A stretch of DNA of 64,000 nt from Phallusia mammillata (Eukaryota; Chordata; Ascidiacea; Phlebobranchia; Ascidiidae): assembly GCA_003260075.1 (NCBI GenBank), contig QLIY01000469.1, positions 13,100 to 77,099 on the forward strand, in the 5' to 3' direction. The notes under the pieces were generated by a model, which had not been told where the DNA came from, did not search any database, and was given only the letters and a program-made list of their open reading frames with translations. Numbering within the stretch: the first letter of the stretch is position 1; every line of letters starts with the position of its first letter. This document shows positions 23,479-35,300 of the stretch, one piece after another. Made by a program: the position numbers and the translations under genes.

Positions 23479-26400
23479 TCATTCCATCGGAGGCCTTATA
23501 GGAATAGCAGAATTGGCTGAGCGGAGCGGTGACCCAATCTGGGTGTTTCCCGGGATCATGTTGTGAACCCCGGATATCGGTACAGAGTGGGGCAGGTTTG
23601 CGTAGTAGGTTACCCCTCCAACTTGCTGACCCAGGAGACCAGGGGTGTGAGAGAATGGAACCTGCATCGGTGGAGCCATCGGGCGTTCCGACATCAAGTT
23701 TCTGTAATCAATGAAAGCAGGGTTATCAAAACAATTCAACAAAGTCGCTGTAAGGGGTTTTAAAGTCGTAGTTTTTCAAAATATTATGGGGTTTGAGTCT
23801 TTACATTTTTTGGCCAATCTGACTTTTGGTCCATTTTGATAAAAAAGCAATGAAATGTGCAAGCGCAACACAAATGCTTTGTTTTTGGTTAGACGTTAGA
23901 GAGTTCAAAGCTGGAAAATTTTAAAATGGCATTGGAGTCAGATTTTTTTTACTGACTCCTCAATCCTGGATGCAATACTATGGCAGATTTCGAAAATTAA
24001 CACAACGTTGATATTTCTTTGCCACAACCAACAAAACCTTAAGTTTGTTTTACCTTTGCATGAATTCATTTTGAAAGTTGTGTGGTAAAGGTGGAGGAAA
24101 TGCCAAAGAACCAAGAGCTCCAATATCTGAAAGAATATTACATATACCTTTAGTGACACCCAGTGACCACAAGTGGCTATAGTTTTGATTACCAGGGGTT
24201 CCAGCCTGCGATACAAGGGGTAACTGGGCTTGTGGGTTTTTTTGCTCTTCACCCACTAACAATCCTGGGGTTCCAACCTGAAAAAACAACAACAAATTAT
24301 TAAATGTTAACGAACCAAACTGCCCACTTCGCCACAATGTTCAGTGAGGTGGAATACAAATGGTTTTATTATAATTAAACATAACAATGTTTGCCAATAT
24401 TTTTAATACAAATTGCTTGTAGTTGTTTCTCTTATTCCGCAGTCCTAACCCTGGGTTTCATAATCTAAGTACAGTGCTCAGCACCAGCTGTTTTGTAAAA
24501 TTCAGTGAGCATCACAGTGCCAACTCAGTCATGCAATGCACATCAGCAAAAATTCTAACCTGAATGTGGGCGATAAAGTTAAAAGAGCATAGTGAGCTAA
24601 CAATTTGAATTCATATGTTTTGTAAAAATTTAGTGAGCAGTGCGAACTTAGTCATACAACTATTTTTACTGATGTGAAACACACAACAAATCTTCAACAT
24701 ACTTGTTCAGGATTGGGCAGATTCGACAAGATTGATGGTTGCTGTGGCAACAATGGGGGTAAAGTAGGTGGTGGGGGATGGTTCAGGACGTTCTGTGTCA
24801 GCATTGCTTGGTAAGCCATTGCAGCTGTAATACAAAGTCATTGTGAAAAACTCAGCAAAATTTTAGAATTGCCAACAGCCAGTGGTGGGATTCAAATTTT
24901 TTTCAGCCGGTTCTGTCATAAAAGTAATATTTTTCAGCCAGTTCTGTTACAGAAAGTGAATTGACAGTAACCAGTAATGCTAACCGGTTCGCTGATCTCA
25001 TAAAATTGTCAATTGACAGTAACCAGTAATGCTAACTGGTTCGCTGATCTCATAAAATTTCGAGTGGACGGTTCTATAGAACCGGTACGAACCGGCTGAA
25101 TCCCAACAGTGTTTGTATTTAGTAATTATTATCACAGACTGTTTTATAGAACCAGTGCGAACCGGCTGAATCCCACCACTGCCTTTGCTGGAATACATGT
25201 GCAAAACTACTCAATGTTTACTGGGCATTAAATCAAGGCTGAACAGCTAGGGGGGGGGGGTGGTTCAGGACGTTCTGGGTCAGCATTGCTTGGTAAGCCA
25301 TTGCAGCTGCAATACAAAGTCATTGGAAAAATGGAGACTTGGAAAAATAATTGCCAACAACCAACATTGCTGATTAGATTGCCTTGGCTCAGTGGTGGGA
25401 TTCAATTTATTTATCAGCCGCTTCTATCATAAAAGTCTTATTTTTCAGCCGGTTCTGTTACAAAAAGTCAATCGACAGTAACCAGTAATGCTAACCGGTT
25501 TGCTGATCTCATAAAATTTCGTGAGACTGTTTTATAGAACCAGTGCAAACCGGTTGAATCCCACCACTGGCTTTGCTGGAATATATGTCCAAAACTACTC
25601 AATGTTTACTGGGCATTAAATCAAGGCTGAACAGCTACAAAACTTGATCTGTTTACTTATTGTTTAATTTTTTACCAAGAGAATTGCGTAGTTAGGTGTA
25701 CTTACTTTCATACCACTGCATTTGAGAGGAAATACTTGCATTGTCGGGCAACAGTGACTGATCACTCTTGGGTAGTTCCAAAGCAGGTGAACTGAAATCG
25801 GCTGAAACAGATCATCAACTTTTTAGTAATGCTGTAACACACCTTTCACACTGATGCAAGAGCTCACGAAAGAATTGAAATAGAGTTTACGAACAAATAC
25901 ACTAAACCTTGGTAAACCCGATTGAACCAGACAATTTGTCCAGTGATCCGAATTAACCGATGTCGATTAATTCAAGTCTTACCACATTACAAATCATCTG
26001 TACCTTAGTTTTGTCCAAACTATATTATGTGAAGATCCAGGTTAACCGAATCTGGTTTAACCAAGTTTTACGTCATATCATCTTGAAAAGCAAAAACATG
26101 TAGAATACATCTTAATGCAGACATTTTAACAATCGCTCTTGTCATTATTAGTGCAGGTTGACCAAACCTCTGCACTATGATGTGGTGTCTATACATAAGT
26201 CCTATGGCAGTAATGCTTTTTTGAATAAATCATCTGTTTTAACACATGTTGTACAATCAATCTCAGTTAAACTTTTCTGTGCATTAAATGCTAGATACTA
26301 AGTTGGCAAGGGGGGGGGGTGCATATCATCGTGAAAAGCAAAAACATATAGAATACATCTTAATGCAGACATTTTAACAATCGCTCTTGTCATCATAGTG

Positions 26401-29400
26401 CAGGTTGACCAAACCTCTGCACTATGATGTGGTCTCTATACATAAGCCCTATGGCAGTAATGCTTTTTGAATAAATCATCTGTTTTAACACATGTTGTAC
26501 AATCAACCTCAGTTAAACTTTTCTGTGCATTAAATGCTAGATACTAAGTTGGCAACAAAATTTGACCCACAAGCCTGTGAAAAACCGTTTAAGCAAAGCT
26601 AGTGTACAATCTTGTGTACTAGAATTCTCCTGTGGTTCATTGGGCCTAGCAACCCATACCTATGCTGTATGGCACTGCTGTTGGCATGGAAACAGGGGCA
26701 GGTGGTGGAGTAGCTTGGTGTTGTTGCTGTTGATGATGCTGTTGTATATACGATGCCATGAGCATTTCATTCTGTGTTGGTTCTTTAGGTCGATCTGGTG
26801 TCGGTGTGCTTTGTTGGATGTGGTTCGATTGGACTGCAGGTGATGGCTGGGTTGGAGTTTCTTGGTAAAATGAAGTACTGAGATAATTGTTGTGCAGTAA
26901 AAGGCTCAAAAAAATGTTTTAGCTCTCGCGAAAAGTTTACTGGGCCACAGTGGTGGCAAAAATTGAAATTTTGATAATGATATGCAAGGCACAGCTGTGG
27001 ATACAAGTGGCAAAAGTGTGTCAAATTTATAAAAAAAGGCCAAAGAGTAAAAATGAGTAAGACCCAAATACCAAGGTTTTTTTTCTGCTGTTTTAATTTC
27101 CAGGGACAAATAAAAGTACTGTATATGGAAAACACAGCAAGATATGAAACTTGTTTGTTTGACAGGGCAAACATATTGATTCCATGCGAAGTGCTGCTTA
27201 AAATACGAAACAACATTTATTTCACTGACCTCTGTTAGGTTTCAACTGACCCTCCCTTTTCTTTGTCCACTCTGGGGGTAAAGTTGGGGCAGGAGGGTAA
27301 TGTTGGGGTCTCGCTGGTTCTGAAGGGGAGTCAGCGTTTCTCTGTCGCAACGATGAGTATCTCCGTGGCTGCTACAAAGTTATATTTCAAGGTCAAGCTG
27401 AAATGTACTCATAACAAACTGTAACACCGATAAAAAAGTAATGCTACAAGTTTTAAGGAGCACATGCAATTTTATTTGTTGTTAGAAATAATTATAAAGT
27501 ATTTATTGTCCTTTTTGAGCCTTGAGACATGTATTAAATCATGACTCACCTCTTTGGACTGTGAAATTGAAATATTCTTCAGCTTTTCAGTAATGTTGCC
27601 CTCACTTCGCTTTCCATGTCTATTAAACAACAGTAAACATTTAAAACAGAATGCAACATAACTAAATTGTAAAGCCTCTACCTCTGTTGTGAATATGCTT
27701 GTGGCTGTGAACGTCTGCTTGAATCACTTGGTTTGTTTGTTTTGTGCATCGGAGAGCTTCGTTTCTCTTCAGGTTTTTCTTCTCGTTCCTGATCACCAAC
27801 ATCCCACTGAAGATTTGAAAAGTGTATTTTACAATCACCATAAAATTTTGTGCATAACATTGTGGAAAATCCTAATACAGTATTGCCAGATTTTCTCAGT
27901 AAACATGTGTGAAAAATTCAAATATCACCTTTTTTACCTGGTTTTTAAATTTCTGAGTTTACTTATCAACAGAAAGCTTTGTTCTTTTAAGTAAACATGT
28001 TTCAGCCAGACAAAATAATAAAAAAAAAACTTGTACAGTCGATTAAGTAATTTATGACATAAAACCATGCTGGACAACTAAGTGTAAAAAGAAAACAATA
28101 AAACCTCTTCTTCATCAGATGCTGGTGGTGATGCCTGATCTTCTTTTGCCGGTTTTCTCGGCTTCTGTGAATAATCTGCTCTGTTCGGCCGATTGGGTGG
28201 TTGTCTTGGTTCTGTGAAGCCATAAAGGTTATTGTTTGGGAGAAAATACTCATTTAGATTGTAATCAGTTAAGATTGGTAGAGCTACTGACGCGGTGCCT
28301 CCTAGGAGATCCAAAAGTGCTTAATTTTCGATAGGTGGCGTAAAGAGCTGAATTATTTATTTTGCGGCTAAAGAGGGTTGGTTTAGGATGCAAATGTTTA
28401 AAAATTTTACATTAGTAACTAATTTTTTGGGTTAGTTTTATTGAATTTTAAATGCTAATACCTTACCCCGACCCTAATAGCCCTAACCGTTAGCATTTTT
28501 TGAGATATACCATTTTTAAAATTAGGCACTTTTGGATCTCCTAGGAGGCACCGCGTCAGTAGCACTACCATTAAGATTAACATCAATTCAAAGCTGGGAT
28601 CAGCCCTGAAGTGAACCTGGTGTGCTATATCTTGTTTTGTCAACTACAACTCAATTTTAGTCTGGGATTTTTGTGTTCAAACAACAAGAAAATCAAAAAC
28701 AAATGGATGCCACCTCTACCTCTATATTGTTGATCTCTTTCCCTCTGATCATTTCTCAGATAATTACGTCTTGAAGCTCGGAAATCTTGAGTCCTAATAG
28801 TTGTATCTCTATAGTTGGAGGGAGCTTGCCGATCTCTTGGTCTTTCCTGCAACAAAAATTGTGGTAAATGAAAAAATCCTGTGGTATTGTTATGCACATG
28901 TAATCAAAAGCTTAGGAAAAGTTATCACTAAATACCGTTATACACTTACACCACAAAATCAAATACTGATTCCAAGTGCTATTAAAATGTTTTGTCGTTA
29001 TGTGTTAAAACTTCCAAAAATATAATCATGTTGTTTTTTATAGCAATATCAGCAGATTTATTCATTACAAAATCAGGATTATAGGGAAGTGTTTTAAATT
29101 TACCACCATGTACCATGCACCTGATTTTACCTTATTAAGTCTAGGCCAATCTTGACCATTGCCGTAATCATTATTATGCGAGTTGGCATTGTGGTTTTGC
29201 TGCCGAAAGTGATGTTGTTCTCGATTCATGTCATGACGACCAAAAGGACGACGTTGACCTCTTGTCCCGCTGGAAATAAATTACAGAAATATTTTCCATG
29301 CAAAATTGACTGACAAAATTCTTGGCTGCTGGACTGAGAATATTGAGGTTAATGCTATATAAAACTGGGTCTCTGTGAGTTATTTTTTGTCTTTTATAGA

Positions 29401-31597
29401 ACATTAGCTTAAAAAATTCTGTGGTACTATAAGAGGTCTAGAAACTAATTTGACCTTATATTATTCTTTTAAATACTTGGTCCATCATTGTAAAGCAAAC
29501 TCACAAAAAAACTACAAAACAAACAGACAATTTTTCCGGTTCTTGAACAATCTAATTTACAAAGCCTGTTGTGTATACCAGCTACTCATTACTTGTTCAC
29601 ATACCCTCTTGTATTTGTGGGCGGTTTGCCATATGAATGTGCTCGGATGTCATAACCATATTCAGCAATAAGATCTTCTCGACTTTTTGGAGTTTGTTCT
29701 CTTTCATCAAATTTATCATGCAGCCATCGCGACGCATCAGGTCTTGTCCGAAAATTTCTGACCGTGGTTCTCCTACAATGTAACAAAACAACAACACAAT
29801 GTTTAACTATGGTATCATAACAATAAAGGCTGTGTGTTACTTTGAAAGGCGTGAGTAGTTTAATTTATAGCAATCTAAATCAATTTACTCCACAAGGAAG
29901 CTTATGATTCCTCACAAGAAAGTTAAACCTCCAATTTATCAGTGTCAGTATATATTTAAAATACAGCTTGGAATGCATGTGTTTTCAAAAAAATGTCCGA
30001 TATTTATTTGATGTTTTTCTTGAATTGGATATTTTTTTGGTACCAATTATTGAAACATCCAAATATACTTTTATGCTCATTTATTTTTTACAAATATTTC
30101 TATAGTTTCTTACCCTCCCCTGACATCTTGTGATCGTGTGTCATGTTGGAAAAAGTTTCCTTTGGTCGGAATAAAACAGGGAGATTCTTTTTCTTCCTCT
30201 CCCTCCTCGTTAACTTCAGGATCACCTGCTTCTTCGGACACATTTACGAAATTCTTCTTCGGCTCAAAATCACTGTCAGACTGCTCCTACAAAGCAGAAA
30301 AAAAATCTTAGCACATCGAAATCTTTACCTAACCCTTACAGAGTAAAATCCAGTAACTAGGCATATATTGATAGTTCATTGCAAACTGAAAATTAGCATT
30401 AACTAAGTTTACAACAAAACTACTCTAATTATTTGACAATGAAATCATCTTTTTTAAGACTAAAGCTAAATGCTTAAAATTTCGGAACAAGTTAGTACAA
30501 AGCCCAACTACCTTCCCGTCTCCACTTCCTCTTTCTACTCCAGTTGCATCTTCCTCTGCATCTTCAAACTGATCTGGGGACTTTTCGGGAGGAGCTTCAA
30601 CCTCCTCGTCACTCTGAATACCAAAATACATTTGAAAAACAATATGAATAAATATGTAGCTTTTACCATGTCATTTTTATTTTGTGTTTTACATTCCATA
30701 TGTTTAATGGTGAAGATGCCGGCCCAAATACACGTAAAAAGCAACTTGCTTTATATTTTAAACGTTATTTGGGCAATTATTTTCATCATTAAACTTATGA
30801 ACAGACGTATATAGTGTTCCAAAGATTCCATATGGTTATGTTATTTTGTGCAGGGAAAAGTAGACATTTTTTTAATGTTGCATGCAATGGGAATAATTTC
30901 ACTTACTGAATGTTGTGAATGATAATCATCCTCATCAGTTTCATATTCAGAAAGATCAACATAACCTCCTTCAGATCCACCATCCTGCACATAAGTGGTG
31001 GTTTATTATTCAAAACAAAATCAAAAATGTGTTTTATCACAGACTGAATCTAGGTAATTGCATATTTCGGTTTTTCTTTGCCCCAATAACTATGTCTGTC
31101 TTATAATTCAACAGAATTGCAATAAAACACTTCTCATGAGCATAAGGCATTGCTGACTAACCAAGGATAAAAATAAAACAAACAATGAAATGACACGTGC
31201 TTAAAAAAGTTCCAGTTATACACAAACTAAACATAAAGTTTTGAATTTCTATTGCTTTTTTTTATTCTAGGAAGATATAAAGTTGCAATGTTTCTTGCTT
31301 AAGTTTCTTATATGAAGTCATAAACAGTACAGGACATGTAGTTGAAGTGAAAAAGGGAACAACATCTTTTCAGTAACTTTTAGAAACTGTTAGAGCAGCA
31401 TGTCTGTGTTATTGCTTTAGCCTCATTTAAAATGATAACATTAGCAATAAAGTAAGACAATATACACGTAAATATGTATCTACAAACAATCTTACCGACT
31501 GTGACAGCGAGAGAGCGTGTGGAACCTGAGATTCTCCTTCTGATAAAACTTCCTCATTATCACTTCTTGCGGGTCGCAAACGCCGTCTTTCAGCCAT
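23479..31597 (-). CDS. CASC3: CASC3 / Barentsz (MLN51), exon-junction-complex subunit
   Basis: EJC subunit that clamps eIF4AIII on spliced mRNA. Sixteen exons: 31496-31597, 30907-30984, 30512-30613, 30114-30286, 29605-29772, 29131-29269, 28720-28846, 28105-28211, 27682-27806, 27550-27619, 27230-27368, 26660-26860, 25706-25801, 24703-24824, 24054-24277, 23479-23701. Phases agree throughout; total 731 residues (human 703). It starts MAERRRLRPARS, followed by acidic Ser-rich exons. The SELOR/eIF4AIII-binding core spans exons 4-5: FIPTKGNFFQHD, then SRWLHDKFDEREQTPKSR and YGYDIRAHS, keeping the Phe and Trp that contact eIF4AIII. Then come RGG/RPR-rich stretches, RRYSSLRQR, polyQ (QQHHQQQQHQ), Pro-rich segments and the conserved tail GGVTYYANLPHS. 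The donor of exon 28105-28211 (GAG|GTTTTA) is weak. Exon 24054-24277 contains an in-frame 66-nt GT-AG stretch that may be an optional intron. Confidence 0.93.
24880..25181 (+). mobile_element. hAT miniature element (family B), internally duplicated
   Basis: Ends CAGTGGTGGGATTCAAA and TGAATCCCACCACTG. The block CAGTAACCAGTAATGCTAAC occurs twice and a second near-end (GAATCCCAACAGTG) lies inside, so this copy has a partial internal duplication. No clean target duplication. Confidence 0.75.
25390..25569 (+). mobile_element. hAT miniature element (family B), simple 180-bp copy
   Basis: Same termini as the 24880 copy, without the internal duplication. It occupies the corresponding position in the second allelic copy of this intron. 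Confidence 0.75.
25895..26065. mobile_element. Tigger/pogo-like miniature element
   Basis: Ends of the type ACTAAACCTTGGTAAACCCG and GGTTTAACCAAGTTTTACG form imperfect inverted repeats. The core (TCGATTAATTCAAGTCTTAC, ACAAATCATCTGTACCTTAG) recurs inverted at 38270-38625. Termini resemble mariner/Tigger elements; assignment by eye only. Confidence 0.5.
26075..26555. repeat. Allelic duplication with G-run in a CASC3 intron
   Basis: About 235 bp repeated on both sides of ten G at 26310-26319, with scattered SNPs. It also contains a short inverted motif (GTGCAGGTTGACCAAACCTC...). Intron between exons 26660-26860 and 25706-25801. Confidence 0.75.
28276..28570. mobile_element. 295-bp miniature element with ~49-bp inverted repeats
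   Basis: The first and last ~49 bp are inverted copies with about two mismatches, both containing CGCGGTGCCTCCTAGGAGAT or its complement. They are flanked by TTAAGAT at 28269-28275 and 28571-28577. The core is AT-rich. It lies in the CASC3 intron between exons 28720-28846 and 28105-28211. Superfamily not assigned. Confidence 0.75.
30692..30812. mobile_element. Palindromic miniature element (family D), CASC3 intron 2
   Basis: Left GTTTAATGGTGAAGATGCCG and right CATCATTAAACTTATGAACA form imperfect inverted ends around an AT-rich core. A compact relative is at 49064-49150, and a single end lies near 61511. Confidence 0.5.
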
Positions 31598-32355
31598 TTT
31601 CAACACAGAACAGCTCTAATATTTTGTGCATGCCAGGTTTCTACAGCACTTCACTACACAACTGCGTAAAATATCTTAAAAAATAATGTTTAAAACCGAA
31701 TTGTCAAGTTTCATTAACCCGCCAATTGTCAATTAATGTCGCAACTTTTGTTGTCCACATAGAAAACTTACACAAAAAGATTGGAATCCACAACATCACA
31801 GGCAAGTTTCGTCGTAAAATGTTGAAATATATATTTTACACAATTAAAAACTACACCGCATAACGTTTTTTACCACACAGTCTAGCTGACAAGAGCTGCA
31901 ACCTGCGACACAAATAAAATTGTTTTACTCTGATTAAACGTGGCAAATTTACAAACTTGTAGTAGTTTGGTTTGGGTAATAACATTTTTTTTCAGATTTG
32001 AGATTGCAATATTTAAGTTATGATTTAGTAAATGTGAAATACAGCATTTGTAAATACCCGCAGTTTTAACAATGGGTATAATGTGGAAAACTTCGGCAGG
32101 ACTGAATACCAACTTTAAGCTAAGTTAGCCAATTCATATTAAAGCAACATAATACTGTCAACGTAAAATTTAAAATATATATTTGATGATAATTGGCGTC
32201 AAACGTTCAACAGCAACTTTCAAAATAAAATAATGGAAAGGCGTGGTACTGAAGTCTTTGTGCTTTTTTTCTGTGGTTGTTTGTGGCAATTTGCGACATC
32301 TTGTGGTAAAGAAAATGCAAATTTCTTCTTAAGTTCCACAATTTCCAGCAGTAAA
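31598..32355. promoter_or_regulatory. Divergent CASC3/WAC intergenic region
   Basis: The 758 bp between the two start codons must contain both promoters. AT-rich; no TATA box or CpG cluster stands out. On the WAC side an acceptor-like CACAATTTCCAG ends 8 nt before the ATG. Confidence 0.5.
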
Positions 32356-35300
32356 ATGGCGAAATATTGGTAAGTTTTTGCAACTTTTTCAAACTCTTTA
32401 GTATGTTATTCAGTTATAAATGTGTTAAGTTTTAAAATTACTCCCAACATATGACATAAAAGTAAATATCACTTAATTGTATTGAGAACTGTATCAACAA
32501 CCTAATTTAAAAAGTTATTATTAGTTGTATTTACAATCTTTTAGTTGCCAGGTACTTCTGATGAAAGATTTTGCGATAATTTCTTGTGATGCGTGGTGAT
32601 GTACAAGAGAGGCTCGTCGCAAATTGAAGGGTATATTTGAAGTTGTGTTGCCTGAAATATTATGTTGTTAATTCATTTAGTTTTGTAAACAATTCAAAGG
32701 CATTTTTGTTGCGATATGTGCTCTACCACAGTTATAACAGCAACAAAATCTATGAGTTTTTCTTTTGCTGGAAACCAAACCATCCAACCCAACATGGATT
32801 TCGTACAAAAAACAAATTACACATTTCATCTACACTGATTGCAAAACTTCCCAGTAGCATTAAAATATTCAAGTCCACCACACAAAAGTATCAGTTGAAT
32901 TTAGCCACATTGAAAATCTTGTACAACACAACACACTGAAAGAACAATGATTAAAAACATTTTTCATAGAAACTTGTCTGTGGAGAAATTCACAACACCC
33001 TTTAAAGTTTAAAAGCGAATTTTTGTGAACAAATTACACTGGTCAAATCTAAATATAGATAATCAGGTGATCTTGAAGCAGGCATTATACAAAACTTGTT
33101 TTTCAGTGTAAATTTGAAGCAAAAAAACAGTGAAAATGGTGTAGATTTTAATTTTAGGTCCCATACCAGCCAATATTTAGGGAACGGTAGAAATGAATGG
33201 AATATAAATTACAAAATAAGTATGTTCAAATGGTTTCAGTTTTACCTGTGTATAATTTTTGATTTGAATACCCAATAAAGTTAAAATTGTATTTTTCTAT
33301 TACATATATATATATATTTACTATCTATCTATATAGTTTATTTGTTTATTTTTTAGAAAAATCAAAAAATAAGTCACTGCTTATTTTGCATTTAGCCACT
33401 CATATGTATAAATTGATTGTATCAGACATGGTCTTCTTGCATTAATTATGATGACATGTTAAACTTGCAATGGATACTGCGTTTAAGTGCCACACTCATG
33501 TATAGTTTGTGTTTATATATAATGTAGAATATATATATATGTATATTTATATATGACAAGTGTGAAAAATATCATGGACAAATTCAAATGTGTCTGGAAA
33601 ATGCAGTTGTGTTTTCAGTTGCATATTTCTATTTCAGGTATGATCCAAGCAAAAAGCCAGTTATGCAGGTAAGATTTCTATCAAACTTATTTGTATGCAG
33701 TAATTTCAAATATTGAAACTAGAAAATCTTGGACAAAAAGTTTTTCTATTCTGTATCATTTTTGTACCATGAAGTACCGTCTCAAAATTTTATAGATTTG
33801 CATTACTTTTACCGCATTAATAAACACTAACAGGCCACTTAAATATACACCTATGTTGCAGCAGTTAGTTACTGATTTAGTCTTGAAACCACCATGAAAT
33901 TGGATGGACAAAAAATCCAAACTCTTCATATATATATATATATAAGTTGTAATGATAATATATAAACAAAACACTGGGAACTGATTATTCTACAATACAT
34001 GTTTAGATGAACAGTAGTGTAATGATTGTAATAGTTAAACATTAGGAACCGCCAAAATTATTATTAGACATTCTTTGTAAAATTCATAAACAAGCCCAAC
34101 AGTTTAAGCTTGTATCTGCAGCACATGTCAGTCAGCGGTCATCGCCTATCTTCCTCGCATGGAAGGGAACGAGATGCTAGAAAGTCGGATTCTTCGCAGA
34201 AAACAAAGTCGTCTTTATCTCACAACTCAAAAGGTTGGGGATTATTGTGTTAACTGACTGAAGATAAGCTGTTTCAAATCTTAGTAGGTTTTCCACCAGC
34301 TATGACTGTATATTAAATGATTGAAAGAGAAAAAACAATTCGTTTATTGGTAACTTGGCAAAATGTAACACTTTATTGCCTTGTTTGTTAATTTATAAAT
34401 ATGCTTTCAAAGCTGGTCCCAGTAACTTTTTCCAATCATATCACATTGATATTTTTTGTGCAAACCTTTTTTGAAAAAAGTAGACTGGTAATGAATCCCA
34501 CAAATTCATCTCAGGTCCATCAAACCATGTGTCAAAATCCTCATCAGACAAAACCAAACATCACAAGGTAAATCTACACACCCCATATCTATTAGTAATA
34601 AATTTGGCTGTAAATATAAACATTAAATTTGTGCTTTTTCATGGCATTTCTCAGTAGGTTAGCTTTGTTGTATATTCCTTCTGTGTTTGAAAATTTCTCA
34701 TAGAAACGGCTAAATTGTACAAGTCAAATTTACCACAAAATATGCTTTTTGAATGCAAAAAAACAACAATAGCATTAATTGCAATAATTGTGATAGCATT
34801 TTATAATAACATTAATAAATCTATTGCCTTCTGCATTAAGCAACTTAAGTAAAATCATTTTGTGACTAATGCAAAAAACTTTTGTATTGGCATTTTCAAT
34901 AAACTTTCATTTTGTGTATACGTTTTCGAGTTGAACAGTTTCAGTGGAAAAAGTTGACAACTAATATCCTGTAATTGGACCTGTATATATTGTGAACATG
35001 ACATGTGTTATTGTAGGTACAAGGGGCGTTGCGTGGGTGTGGCAACTGGTCAGAACACATCAGCTCGTCTGGGAAAATCTATTTCTACAACAATGTGTCA
35101 GAGGTTTCCCAGTGGGAGAAGCCAGATGATTGGAGAGAAAGGTGCAATTTACTGATAAGCTAACTTTGTAGGATGAAGAGAGTCACAAACTTGTGCTGCT
35201 GTCCAGTGGTGGGATTCAATTTTTTTGTCAGCCGGTTCTATCACAAAAGTTATATTTTTCAGCCGATTCTGTTACAAAAGTCTATTGACAGTAACCAGTA

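Larger units (their letters stand above)
24779..25640. repeat. Allelic duplication around a G-run covering CASC3 exon 14 edge
   Basis: The stretch 24779-25249 (end of exon 24703-24824, intron, hAT element) is largely repeated at 25261-25640 after eleven G at 25250-25260. The second copy carries a simpler hAT element and begins inside the exon sequence. It looks like two alleles with different transposon structure placed in series. Confidence 0.75.
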
